A stretch of DNA of 64,000 nucleotides from Candidatus Nitrosotalea okcheonensis (lineage in GTDB: Archaea > Thermoproteota > Nitrososphaeria > Nitrososphaerales > Nitrosopumilaceae), in contig NZ_LT841358.1 of the NCBI RefSeq assembly GCF_900177045.1, positions 389,073 through 453,072 of the forward strand. Reading direction: 5' to 3'. Position numbers and translations under genes: made by a program. Shown here piece by piece: positions 25,923 through 33,543 of the stretch. The first letter of the stretch is position 1. Each line of letters starts with the position of its first letter. The notes under the pieces are model-generated. The model made no database searches. It was not told where the DNA came from and saw nothing but the letters and a program-made list of their open reading frames with translations.

Positions 25923-26716
25923 ACATGCATTGCATACACTCTGTAGACTCTTCCTGTTTTCTTGTCTTGGTATGACCATCTATTATCCGACCATTCTATT
26001 TGCTCGAAAAGATTTTTGAGCGATGGGTGAAGCTTCTCATAGACATCTTCACCGATCAAGATCTGGTTTGGCTTTGCTAGTGCAGTAATTTTGGCGGCAA
26101 TGCTTACTGCTGGGCCAAGGATGTCTACATGTGATCTAACTTGGTCTGAACCATATCTTGCAATCACATTCTCACCAAAATCCATGCCGATCTTTACGCG
26201 TAACTCAGGATAATCATATTCACTAAGTATCGGATTTATTCCACGTTCAATTACATCTATCATAGTTCTTGCACAGTTTACTGCACTGTCTGATACCACA
26301 AGTGGACTTTCTTCGGCAATAAAATACCCAATAACTGCATCTCCGACATATTTTAGGACATATCCTCCATGATGGCGTATTACAGATCTCATCTCTTGTG
26401 AAAATGAGCTAATTATTATCCCAAGTTTTTCTGGCGGGAGTTGCAATGCCATATCTGTTGAGCCAACCAAGTCTACAAACATGACAAGCATGTGCAGTTT
26501 TTGTGCCACATGTTTTCGCAGAAACGTATCTGATTCATCTATGGAATAATCATATTCATATCCTTTTTTGAGGGAACTCCATACTCTCTTCTGAGTCTCC
26601 TTGATCAAACTTTCACTGTCTAGGGTACCAGTCTTGCCTCCTCCCAACATCATGTCTATGATGCTTTTGGTGGACGTGTTTTCCTCTTCCTGCATTTTCT
26701 TGGGTTCTTCACTCAT
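25919..26716 (-). CDS. Class III adenylate/guanylate cyclase
   Basis: Nucleotide cyclase of 265 residues with one catalytic domain (about 70-250) and no membrane segment. The metal-binding aspartates are in MLVMFVDLVGSTD and GYVLKYVGDAVIG. The FGENVIARYGS segment and DILGPAVSIAAKI follow in the usual order. An N-terminal acidic region (1-65) may be regulatory. The gene begins 6 nt after a small zinc-ribbon gene, suggesting co-expression. Whether cAMP, cGMP or another product forms is not evident. Confidence 0.85.
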   Translation of the reverse strand: MSEEPKKMQEEENTSTKSIIDMMLGGGKTGTLDSESLIKETQKRVWSSLKKGYEYDYSIDESDTFLRKHVAQKLHMLVMFVDLVGSTDMALQLPPEKLGIIISSFSQEMRSVIRHHGGYVLKYVGDAVIGYFIAEESPLVVSDSAVNCARTMIDVIERGINPILSEYDYPELRVKIGMDFGENVIARYGSDQVRSHVDILGPAVSIAAKITALAKPNQILIGEDVYEKLHPSLKNLFEQIEWSDNRWSYQDKKTGRVYRVYAMHV

Positions 26717-26722
26717 TTTTAC

Positions 26723-26854
26723 TCATTCCAATGGAAAGTTGGCTCCACATACGGGACATACTCCTCTTTCTCCCTTGTATTTTATATCAAAGTATTGTAT
26801 TACTTCCACGTTACAGTTCCAGCAGATTATCTTCTTAAAGGACGGTTTTTTCAC
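26723..26854 (-). CDS. Zinc-ribbon micro-protein upstream of the cyclase
   Basis: Protein of 43 residues from the GTG at 26854 to TGA 26725-26723. Two CxxC knuckles, CWNC (11-14) and CPVC (33-36), form a complete zinc ribbon, with basic residues at the N-terminus (MKKPSFKK). The stop lies 6 nt before the cyclase ATG. Such ribbons often act as nucleic-acid or protein adaptors; the cyclase link is contextual. Confidence 0.65.
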   Translation of the reverse strand: MKKPSFKKIICWNCNVEVIQYFDIKYKGERGVCPVCGANFPLE

Positions 26855-26911
26855 TTGTCAACATCCAATAAAAAATGGGCTTATAACGTATTTAAAGTAC
26901 ATACCGATTTT

Positions 26912-27775
26912 ATGTGGAAGGCTTTTGGAGATATTTTGATGCAGATACCTGTAAGCAATCCCGATCTATTCATAAAATCTATGAGTGACAAGGCTGAGAT
27001 CATACGGACCTCATTCTTGGGGCATATTACTACTCTTACAAAAAAAGTTCCTCTGAAGGTCATGTTGGGAGATGGTACTGTGACAGATCAGGAATCATTT
27101 GATCCTGCTCTTGTAAGAAAATTTTTTGAAAATATACTAAACAAAATACCTGAATGGAATCATCAGGGAGTATCTGCAACTACTGAAAAAGACTTGCGAA
27201 GAAGTTTCATAAAATTCGATATACAGGAAGGAAATTATCTTCTTTCTTCACACATGTCTCTACAATATCACGCATTGCTATTTTATAGACTTGATCACCG
27301 CGTTATTGAGATCCAAAAAGAACTATCAGATATATCCAACATGATTGAAAAACTCCAGATTCGGGTAGGACCTGAAAATGACAAGATAATAGAAGAAAAA
27401 CTACGAGCGGAAGGATATCATGGAATGGATGAACAAAAACTATTCGAAGTGTTGTTTAATCGTGAAGATATCACACAAGATGTTGTAAAAACAATTGAGG
27501 CGTCACATGCAGAACACACAAAACTTGTAGTAAACAGGGATAAATTGTTTAGAGAACTGGATGACCTGCTCATAGAGGTATATCATACTACGCCAGTGTT
27601 AATTGATGAAAACAAAATGATCGCGGCAGAGGAAGGATGTCTGTGCAATTTTAATCTAGAATATGTAAGGAATAACACCAGACAAGGAAATATAAACCTG
27701 GCAAGAATTTCGGAGCAGACCAAGACAAACTTACTTGTATTGCTTGATAGTATCATAGAAATTTTAAAAATCTAA
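26912..27775 (+). CDS. Hypothetical protein, 287 residues, coiled-coil regions
   Basis: Large soluble protein of unknown family. The region about 140-180 (VIEIQKELSDISNMIEKLQI) and 215-245 are coiled-coil-like. A late CLCNF contains two cysteines. The frame is open upstream to 26795, but those codons are antisense to the zinc-ribbon gene, so I chose the ATG at 26912; 26939 is possible. It is divergent from the zinc-ribbon/cyclase pair. No catalytic motif could be found. Confidence 0.65.
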   Translation: MWKAFGDILMQIPVSNPDLFIKSMSDKAEIIRTSFLGHITTLTKKVPLKVMLGDGTVTDQESFDPALVRKFFENILNKIPEWNHQGVSATTEKDLRRSFIKFDIQEGNYLLSSHMSLQYHALLFYRLDHRVIEIQKELSDISNMIEKLQIRVGPENDKIIEEKLRAEGYHGMDEQKLFEVLFNREDITQDVVKTIEASHAEHTKLVVNRDKLFRELDDLLIEVYHTTPVLIDENKMIAAEEGCLCNFNLEYVRNNTRQGNINLARISEQTKTNLLVLLDSIIEILKI

Positions 27776-27781
27776 AAAATT

Positions 27782-27935
27782 GTTTATATCAAAGTGTTTT
27801 CAAAACTCCTGTATTATTAGCCAAGGGGTCAGAACTACACATCACGGTGCAAAGTTTGGGGAGTTGACACCATGTGGTATATGACCACCTTGACTTAGAT
27901 CTTACATGCTCTCAGAATATTATTTAGCCCTTTTT
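27782..27935 (+). other. Possible leader transcript upstream of ilvA
   Basis: A TATA-like gtttatatc (27782-27790) would start a transcript near 27813. It contains a strong ribosome-binding-like GGGGAG eight bases before an ATG at 27872, opening an eight-codon frame MWYMTTLT (27872-27898). GTGGT-ATATG-ACCAC can form a hairpin over that frame. Sequence ending in CCC plus five T (27927-27935) could terminate it. ilvA also appears to have its own leaderless promoter, so this may be an independent short RNA. Confidence 0.3.
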
Positions 27936-28077
27936 GATCCATAAAGATTTTGTTAATTTGTCATATGTTTGTATAGTTTTTATCTTAAATATGTCAGAAT
28001 TATGCAAAATACATGTTGGTTTTTTGGTTCACATGGTTCAATAAACCAAATATACCAAGTCAGGGCTGGAAATTCTG

Positions 28078-29286
28078 ATGGATGTAACTTTTGAAGACAT
28101 AATAAAATCCCAGAAATTACAACGTAATGTAATTCGTAGGACACCACTTGAAAACTCACATTCATTTAGTGAAATGACTGGCTCCAATGTCTACCTGAAA
28201 TCAGAATGCCTACAAAAAACCGGCTCATTCAAGTTTAGGGGAGCCTATGCAAAGATTGCAAGCCTTTCAAAAGATGAAAAGAAAAAAGGAGTGATTGCGG
28301 CATCTGCGGGAAACCATGCACAAGGTGTGGCATATGCATCATCGCTTGAAAAAATTCCATGTACGATTGTAATGCCTGTGACGGCATCTCCTGCCAAAGT
28401 TTCTGCAACCAGATCATATGGTGCCAACGTAATTCTAGAAGGTACTATCTATGACGAATCTTCTGCAAAAGCTGCAGATATCGCACAAAAAACAGGGGCT
28501 ACTATTGTACATGCTTTTGATGATGAAACGGTAATAGCTGCACAGGGAGTAATAGGACTTGAAATAATGGAAGATCTTCCCGATGTAGATGAGATTTATG
28601 TTCCAATCGGAGGGGGAGGACTTGCAGCTGGAATCCTAAAAGCAGTCAAGACCAAAAAACCAAAGGTGAAGGTGATTGGTGTACAATCATCGGGTTTTCC
28701 TGCGATGAAAAAATCATTTGATATTGGCAAGTTACAATCAGTTGCAGGCCACCGGACGATAGCAGATGGCATATCTGTAAAAACACCCGGTCACTCCACA
28801 TTTAAAATCATAAATGAGTTGATAGATGATATTGTTCTTGTCGATGATTCTTCCATAGTGAAGGCAATGTTTCTACTGATGGAAAGATCAAAGACCGTGG
28901 TAGAACCAGCTGGTGCTGTTGGCATTGCATACTTGCTTGATAAAAAACCATCTCCGGGAAAAAAAGTGGTCACAATCCTGTCCGGTGGAAATGTGGACAT
29001 GTATTTGCTTGGTCAGATTGTGGCAAAGGGCCTAACAGAAATGGGTAGAATGGTCAAGATCTTTATTCTTTTAACTGACAAACCGGGAGCACTCAAGGAA
29101 GTAGTTGACCAGATATCATCACTAAGTGTAAACATAGTAGATGTGATTCATGATAGGCTAAGCTCAAGTATACCTGCAGGTACTGCAGGGGTCACACTGA
29201 GTCTTGAGACACAAGATCAGGAACATGCTCAACAATTGATACGATTCTTGAAGAGAAAGAATATCCAGTTCAAGGTAGTGACTTAG
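28078..29286 (+). CDS. ilvA: Threonine dehydratase, PLP-dependent, with ACT domain
   Basis: Threonine ammonia-lyase of 402 residues giving 2-oxobutanoate for isoleucine. The PLP lysine is in KTGSFKFRGA, the phosphate-binding glycines in PIGGGGLAAG, and the SAGNHAQGVAYA segment binds substrate. A C-terminal ACT-like regulatory domain (about 325-402) begins MVKIFILLTDKPGALKEV. The single short ACT domain is like the catabolic/archaeal type. The ATG at 28078 follows a TATA-like aaatatacc by 27 nt. It converges with the Nramp gene and shares four bases with it. Confidence 0.92.
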   Translation: MDVTFEDIIKSQKLQRNVIRRTPLENSHSFSEMTGSNVYLKSECLQKTGSFKFRGAYAKIASLSKDEKKKGVIAASAGNHAQGVAYASSLEKIPCTIVMPVTASPAKVSATRSYGANVILEGTIYDESSAKAADIAQKTGATIVHAFDDETVIAAQGVIGLEIMEDLPDVDEIYVPIGGGGLAAGILKAVKTKKPKVKVIGVQSSGFPAMKKSFDIGKLQSVAGHRTIADGISVKTPGHSTFKIINELIDDIVLVDDSSIVKAMFLLMERSKTVVEPAGAVGIAYLLDKKPSPGKKVVTILSGGNVDMYLLGQIVAKGLTEMGRMVKIFILLTDKPGALKEVVDQISSLSVNIVDVIHDRLSSSIPAGTAGVTLSLETQDQEHAQQLIRFLKRKNIQFKVVT

Positions 29287-30533
29287 AAACCGACTGTAGC
29301 AAGCAGGTATATGTTTAGCAACATGATGATGCCAACAAACATGCTTGCTACAACAGTAGTTATTTTCCTGTTTACAAATTGACCCATCAGGTTTCTGTCC
29401 CTTGTCAATATCAAAAGAGGTATCATTGGCAATGGGATCAATATACTCAGTATTACTTGGCTGTAAACAAGTATGTGTAGAGGATCAAACCCCAAAAGTA
29501 TTGCAATTGTAGTAGGAATTACATTGACAAACCTGGTGACCAGTCTTCTTAACCATGGATTCACTTTTTTCCCTAAAAGGCCTTCCATGATTGATTGACC
29601 TGCCAGTGTACCTACTACTGATGATGCAATACCTGATGACAGTAGTGTTATGATAAAAATTGTGGCAGCAGAGACGCCAAAAAGTGGAATGAGAATTTTA
29701 AAGGCCTCAGATATTGTATTGATTTCAGGATGTGTTGGATTGAAAGCTACGGCTGCCATTATCATAATTGATACATTTACGGCAGCTGCAAGACTGAGTA
29801 CAATTATTGTTTCTGTCAAATGATATTTTCTAAATTTGGTTTTTTGTTCAATGGTGCTTCCACTAACCTTATCTCGTGTCAGAGAAGAATGAAGAAAAAG
29901 TACATGCGGCATAACTGTTGCACCAATAACTCCGACTGCAACAAATAATGCCTGAGAATTTGTAACTGATGGAACTATCGAATGGTAAACTAGCATACTG
30001 GCATCGGGTTTTGCAAGAAATATTTCATAAAAAAAACCAAAACTGATCACTGAAACAAATAAGAGGAAGAATTGTTCTAACACTCTGAATCTCTTTGATG
30101 TCAAACCAAGTATGAGTATGACATCTGCAGCTCCAAAAATTGCAGCATAAAGTAGTGGTACACCAAATAATAAATTAAGTGCAATAACTGTTCCAAGATA
30201 TTCTGCTAGATCTGTTGATGCTGCAACAACTTCTGCACTCAGCCAATATGGTATGATGTAAATCTTTTTTTTCAATCTTGCACGGATTATTTCTGGCAAT
30301 GACATCTCTGTTGCAATGCCTATCTTTCCAGATAGATACTGGAGAAGCATGGCCATTATGCTTGCAAGCCAGACCACCCACAAAAGAGTATACCCATAGG
30401 ATGCACCACCTGTAATGTCAGTACCATAATTTCCTGGGTCCATGTATCCTATACTGATTATCAAGGCAGGGCCAGCAAAAGCCAAAAATCTTGCAATCTT
30501 ATTCCTAGCATCCGCTAGACTAGTTTTATTCAT
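29283..30533 (-). CDS. mntH: Nramp-family divalent metal transporter
   Basis: Proton-coupled Mn/Fe importer of 416 residues with 11 predicted helices. The helix-1 metal motif DPGN (GYMDPGNYGTDI) and the helix-6 MPH motif (GATVMPHVLFLHSS) are intact, so the metal site looks normal. The ATG at 30533 has a minus-strand TATA-like acttttaat centred near 30561. An inverted repeat just upstream may be a metal-regulator site. Mn(II) as main substrate is inferred from the family. Confidence 0.92.
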   Translation of the reverse strand: MNKTSLADARNKIARFLAFAGPALIISIGYMDPGNYGTDITGGASYGYTLLWVVWLASIMAMLLQYLSGKIGIATEMSLPEIIRARLKKKIYIIPYWLSAEVVAASTDLAEYLGTVIALNLLFGVPLLYAAIFGAADVILILGLTSKRFRVLEQFFLLFVSVISFGFFYEIFLAKPDASMLVYHSIVPSVTNSQALFVAVGVIGATVMPHVLFLHSSLTRDKVSGSTIEQKTKFRKYHLTETIIVLSLAAAVNVSIMIMAAVAFNPTHPEINTISEAFKILIPLFGVSAATIFIITLLSSGIASSVVGTLAGQSIMEGLLGKKVNPWLRRLVTRFVNVIPTTIAILLGFDPLHILVYSQVILSILIPLPMIPLLILTRDRNLMGQFVNRKITTVVASMFVGIIMLLNIYLLATVGF

Positions 30534-30561
30534 GAATTACAAGTTCTGACATGCGCTATTA

Positions 30562-30602
30562 AAAGTTAGCTTAGTCTATATTAATTAGCTCTGTCTAACT
30601 TT
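30562..30602. promoter_or_regulatory. Inverted repeat upstream of mntH
   Basis: AAAGTTAG (30562-30569) and CTAACTTT (30595-30602) are perfectly complementary arms flanking an AT-rich centre with further TTAG/CTAA-like pieces. The left arm lies over the mntH TATA box. The layout fits a DtxR/MntR-type operator between mntH and the divergent PRTase gene, by inference. Confidence 0.4.
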
Positions 30603-30653
30603 AAAATGATTTTTCAAAATGATTAATAGGAAACAAAAAACAGTGCAATCGGA

Positions 30654-31091
30654 TTGACAAAACAACTTTGGAAAGGGCACTATGATGTTACATGGGCTGA
30701 AGTAGAGATGCTAATAGAAATTCTTGTGAATAAGATAAAAAAGACTGGTATTGAATTTGACAGAATAGCAACCATCTCAAGAGGAGGCCTAGTACCTGCA
30801 AGACTAATCGCTGATCATTTTGATACAAAAAAAATAATTGTAAACCCGAAAAAGATTTCAAAAAAAACTCTTTTTGTTGATGACATTTATGATTCTGGAA
30901 GTACATTCCATAAGATATTTTCACTCGTTCAGACACCTGAAAATTTTTTGTATGCTACATTGATTGCAAGAAAAGACATGAAGTATCCGAAATCGTTGAC
31001 ATATGCCAAAAAAACACAGGGTCGTGAATATGTGGTATTTCCATGGGACAGATTCGAGTTTAAGAGAACAAAAACAAACATTAAAGATTAG
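30654..31091 (+). CDS. Phosphoribosyltransferase (xanthine/hypoxanthine type)
   Basis: PRTase of 145 residues. The family features are the N-terminal TISRGGLVPARLIADHF loop and the PRPP motif TLFVDDIYDSGSTF. The final EYVVFPWDRFE is typical of XGPRT-like archaeal enzymes. The start is the TTG at 30654, 27-29 nt after tgattaatag. Likely role is purine base salvage; the base preferred is not evident. Confidence 0.85.
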   Translation: MTKQLWKGHYDVTWAEVEMLIEILVNKIKKTGIEFDRIATISRGGLVPARLIADHFDTKKIIVNPKKISKKTLFVDDIYDSGSTFHKIFSLVQTPENFLYATLIARKDMKYPKSLTYAKKTQGREYVVFPWDRFEFKRTKTNIKD

Positions 31092-31115
31092 GTATTATGA
31101 TATTATCGATTCGAT

Positions 31116-31232
31116 ATGAATCCATTTGCATGCTCTAAATGTTTTGCTGGATATAGGCCTGGAGAGTTGATATCTTGTTCAAAATGTAGTCAAGAATTCT
31201 GCGGCACGTGTTTTAAGCAACATGTTCACTAG
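31116..31232 (+). CDS. Small double zinc-knuckle protein, 38 residues
   Basis: Frame from ATG 31116 to TAG 31232. It contains CSKC, CSKC and CGTC with a terminal HVH (CSKCFAG, CSKCSQEFCGTC), like a minimal AN1 or B-box zinc finger. The next gene begins at the very next base, so both are co-translated. Family not recognised. Confidence 0.6.
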   Translation: MNPFACSKCFAGYRPGELISCSKCSQEFCGTCFKQHVH

Positions 31233-31733
31233 ATGCCTGAAAAAATAAGTAGTGGTCATGGGTCAAATACTCTAATGGAATTTGGGGGCGATGATGTAGA
31301 TACACTTGCATTGATGTTTGACAAACTTCAGTATATTTTTCGGGGATATGACTCGTACATTCAGGCATTCGCAGAAATGTATGCGCTCTACAAGCAAGGA
31401 AATCTTTCTGAACGGGACTATTATTACGGAATAACTGATGCAGTTCTAAAATATTCCGCACTGGATTTTCTAGGGTTAAAAGCCATGTTTGAGATAAAAA
31501 AGGCACTAAATAGGATGAATAACGCTTCCCTGACATCTACAACAGGATTGACACCTGGTAAGATACAATCGGGTCCTCAAAATACTGTTGCCTCGTTTAT
31601 TTCGGCAAAAACCCTGCCTGGAAGGAATGAAGTCATGAATGTGATATCTGGTGATGGAAACAAATGCATGTCTTGTGGAAAGACTGTATCAAATGTGGCA
31701 AAATTTTGCACATCATGTGGCAACAGGATGTGA
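31233..31733 (+). CDS. Protein with C-terminal zinc ribbon, unknown function
   Basis: Protein of 166 residues. The first 100 residues are helical and contain the repeated aromatic helix SYIQAFAEMYALYKQG. A Gly/Thr/Ser linker follows, then a C-terminal zinc ribbon CMSCGKTVSNVAKFCTSCG (about 145-164). Such ribbons are frequent in thaumarchaeal proteins of unknown role. The gene is joined head to tail with the 38-residue zinc protein before it. Confidence 0.65.
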   Translation: MPEKISSGHGSNTLMEFGGDDVDTLALMFDKLQYIFRGYDSYIQAFAEMYALYKQGNLSERDYYYGITDAVLKYSALDFLGLKAMFEIKKALNRMNNASLTSTTGLTPGKIQSGPQNTVASFISAKTLPGRNEVMNVISGDGNKCMSCGKTVSNVAKFCTSCGNRM

Positions 31734-31792
31734 ATTGATTAATTGTTAAGAAAATTCAAGAACTAAATAATCCTACTTTGAAAAATAAATCT

Positions 31793-31867
31793 GGATCGGT
31801 AGTCTAGCCTGGTTAGGATATCGCACTCACACTGCGGGGGTCGCTGGTTCAAATCCGGCCCGATCCA
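31793..31867 (+). tRNA. tRNA-Val (anticodon CAC)
   Basis: Acceptor arms GGATCGG (31793-31799) and CCGATCC (31860-31866) pair fully. The anticodon arm TCGCA-CTCACAC-TGCGG gives CAC. The T arm is GCTGG-TTCAAAT-CCGGC. The CCA tail is not encoded. The last 11 bases recur at 38050-38060, which suggests use of this tRNA as an integration site. Confidence 0.93.
31857..31867 (+). repeat. Putative attL: 3' end of tRNA-Val
   Basis: GGCCCGATCCA at the tRNA 3' end is repeated in the same orientation at 38050-38060. tRNA 3' ends are the standard target of archaeal tyrosine integrases. Confidence 0.45.
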
Positions 31868-31915
31868 CTACTATACAGTTCTTTTTATGGTTCCGTCACG
31901 CATGGGGTATAGGCC

Positions 31916-32074
31916 TTGAAAATACACAAATCAGATATCGAGCAATTAGAGCAAAATCCGTTAGACCTATTCTATGATGGATGCAGATCGCCTGCTACCA
32001 AAGAACGCTATGCCAGATATCTTAGAACAATTCTATGTGATATCTATGAAACTGTTTTAGAAATTATAAATTGA
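31916..32074 (+). pseudogene. Integrase N-terminal fragment (SAM-like core-binding region)
   Basis: Frame of 52 residues from the TTG at 31916 (27-30 nt after tctttttatgg) to TGA 32074. NPLDLFYDGCRSPATKERYARYLR resembles the helical core-binding domain at the N-terminus of thaumarchaeal tyrosine recombinases, but the catalytic domain is absent downstream. It sits 49 bp from tRNA-Val. It could be the left part of an integrase split by integration, or a simple remnant. Confidence 0.5.
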
Positions 32075-32119
32075 CTGGATTGATTTTATATTCAAGTTCA
32101 CAATAAAAATTACTACCAG

Positions 32120-32431
32120 ATGGATTTGTTATTTGATGAGCATTGTGCAGGTAATTATTTCTCTAATCAATCAGAAATTGATCAAAATCATAAATCGATT
32201 TGCGTTGGTCATCATGCTGATTTGCCCGCTGGTATGCATGATGAGGCAATAATGGAATATGCAAAAAACAATAATTTTACTATTGTGACTAAAGACGTTA
32301 AATTTGTAAAAGAACGTAGTAAACAAAATACGAAAGTGGCTGTGTTAAAGGGTAACTATCTATTTCTTGTACAATCAGCTGTCAAGATGTTTGGTCGTGA
32401 ACCAGATGACCGATTATTTACTTATGACTGA
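32120..32431 (+). CDS. DUF5615 PIN-like protein (possible toxin nuclease)
   Basis: PIN-like domain of 103 residues. The DUF5615/Mut7-C pattern is visible: LLFDEH at the start, then HDEAIMEYAKNNNFTIVTKD with the second and third acidic positions, then a short C-terminal part. This family is mainly found as the toxin of putative toxin-antitoxin pairs with a small DUF433-type antitoxin. No such partner is encoded next to it here, so it may be an orphan or act differently. Confidence 0.7.
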   Translation: MDLLFDEHCAGNYFSNQSEIDQNHKSICVGHHADLPAGMHDEAIMEYAKNNNFTIVTKDVKFVKERSKQNTKVAVLKGNYLFLVQSAVKMFGREPDDRLFTYD

Positions 32432-32538
32432 TGGATTTTATATCGATGTAGATGTAACACGGGCCCAAAATAATGACTAGAAGAAAAACATTATCTATTA
32501 AATCCTTAAGTTGATGGAAATTCAAAAAAGCCTGGGAT

Positions 32539-33537
32539 TTGGGCGAAGAAACAAAAGAATGGTATGATAAAGTATTAGAGTGTAATCCTAGAGATGTTGA
32601 TGCGCTATACTACAAAGGTGTCTCACTTGACAAACTAGGAAAACACGAAGAAGCAATAGTGTGGTATGATAAAGCACTAGAAATTAATCCAAAATATGTT
32701 GATGCTCTAAACAAAAAACGTATTTTACTTGGCAAACTAGGAAAGAACGCAGAGTCACTAGAGACTGACAAATCTAATCCTGTCAAGGCTGAAAAATTAT
32801 ACATCATTCAGGAAGAATCTCTAGTTAGTTTATCTGAAGATTATGTAAGGGATTTTTTACAAAATACTGTTGTCAAGATTGATGACAAAATCAAGATTCA
32901 TCATAATGGCACAATAATAGAAATGAAAATGGTTTCGACCTATCCTGGTGGGTCTTCTGTTGTAGTACCATCTACAGAAATTCACATTACTACAAGACAG
33001 GAAATTGAATACCTGTCTAATCTTAGACCAGAAAAAAAGAAAATAAGCGCAGATAATGCCTGTGCTACGCCTGATTGTAAAACAAAATTACATGATCTTA
33101 ATTCAAAACATTGTAAGTTATGTAATCAAAGAGTCTGTATTGATCATTTGCAATTACACCTAAACAAGTATTGTCCTAAAACTATGTATGTTAAATATAT
33201 CCGAAAGTTATGGCTGATGAAACGTGGTCAGAATGTTTCTTCAGGCATGTACAGCATAATCTGTGAAACATGTGGTTATGTTTCTGATTTTCCACAATTA
33301 ATCGAATATGCTGGACAAGAATTAGAATCACATCTAGATAACAGCCCAGAATGTAAGGCAAACGAGAAAACATTTCTTGAGGAACTTGATTTTGAACCAA
33401 TACCAAAAGGAGTACATGTAGAATCAAGCATTGTTCATGATCCTACTAGGACATTATGGGTATGTGTACATTGTCGGCCACCTAGAAAGTTTACAAATCA
33501 TGATGAATACATATCACATCATTATACTCATAGTTAG
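32539..33537 (+). CDS. TPR protein with Cdc48-domain-2-like, AN1-like and C2H2-like regions
   Basis: Multidomain protein of 332 residues. Residues 1-70 hold about two TPR repeats (WYDKALEINPKYVDAL). Residues 105-152 read VVKIDDKIKIHHNGT and VVVPSTEIHIT, similar to the second N-domain of Cdc48. An AN1-like zinc finger spans C175-C212. CETC with a distal H/C and a final CVHC...H...H give two more zinc sites. In eukaryotes this mix belongs to Cdc48/ubiquitin work. The TTG start at 32539 enters in the middle of a TPR and the codons before it also look TPR-like until a TGA, so the 5' end may be trimmed. Confidence 0.6.
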   Translation: MGEETKEWYDKVLECNPRDVDALYYKGVSLDKLGKHEEAIVWYDKALEINPKYVDALNKKRILLGKLGKNAESLETDKSNPVKAEKLYIIQEESLVSLSEDYVRDFLQNTVVKIDDKIKIHHNGTIIEMKMVSTYPGGSSVVVPSTEIHITTRQEIEYLSNLRPEKKKISADNACATPDCKTKLHDLNSKHCKLCNQRVCIDHLQLHLNKYCPKTMYVKYIRKLWLMKRGQNVSSGMYSIICETCGYVSDFPQLIEYAGQELESHLDNSPECKANEKTFLEELDFEPIPKGVHVESSIVHDPTRTLWVCVHCRPPRKFTNHDEYISHHYTHS

Positions 33538-33543
33538 AAAAAT

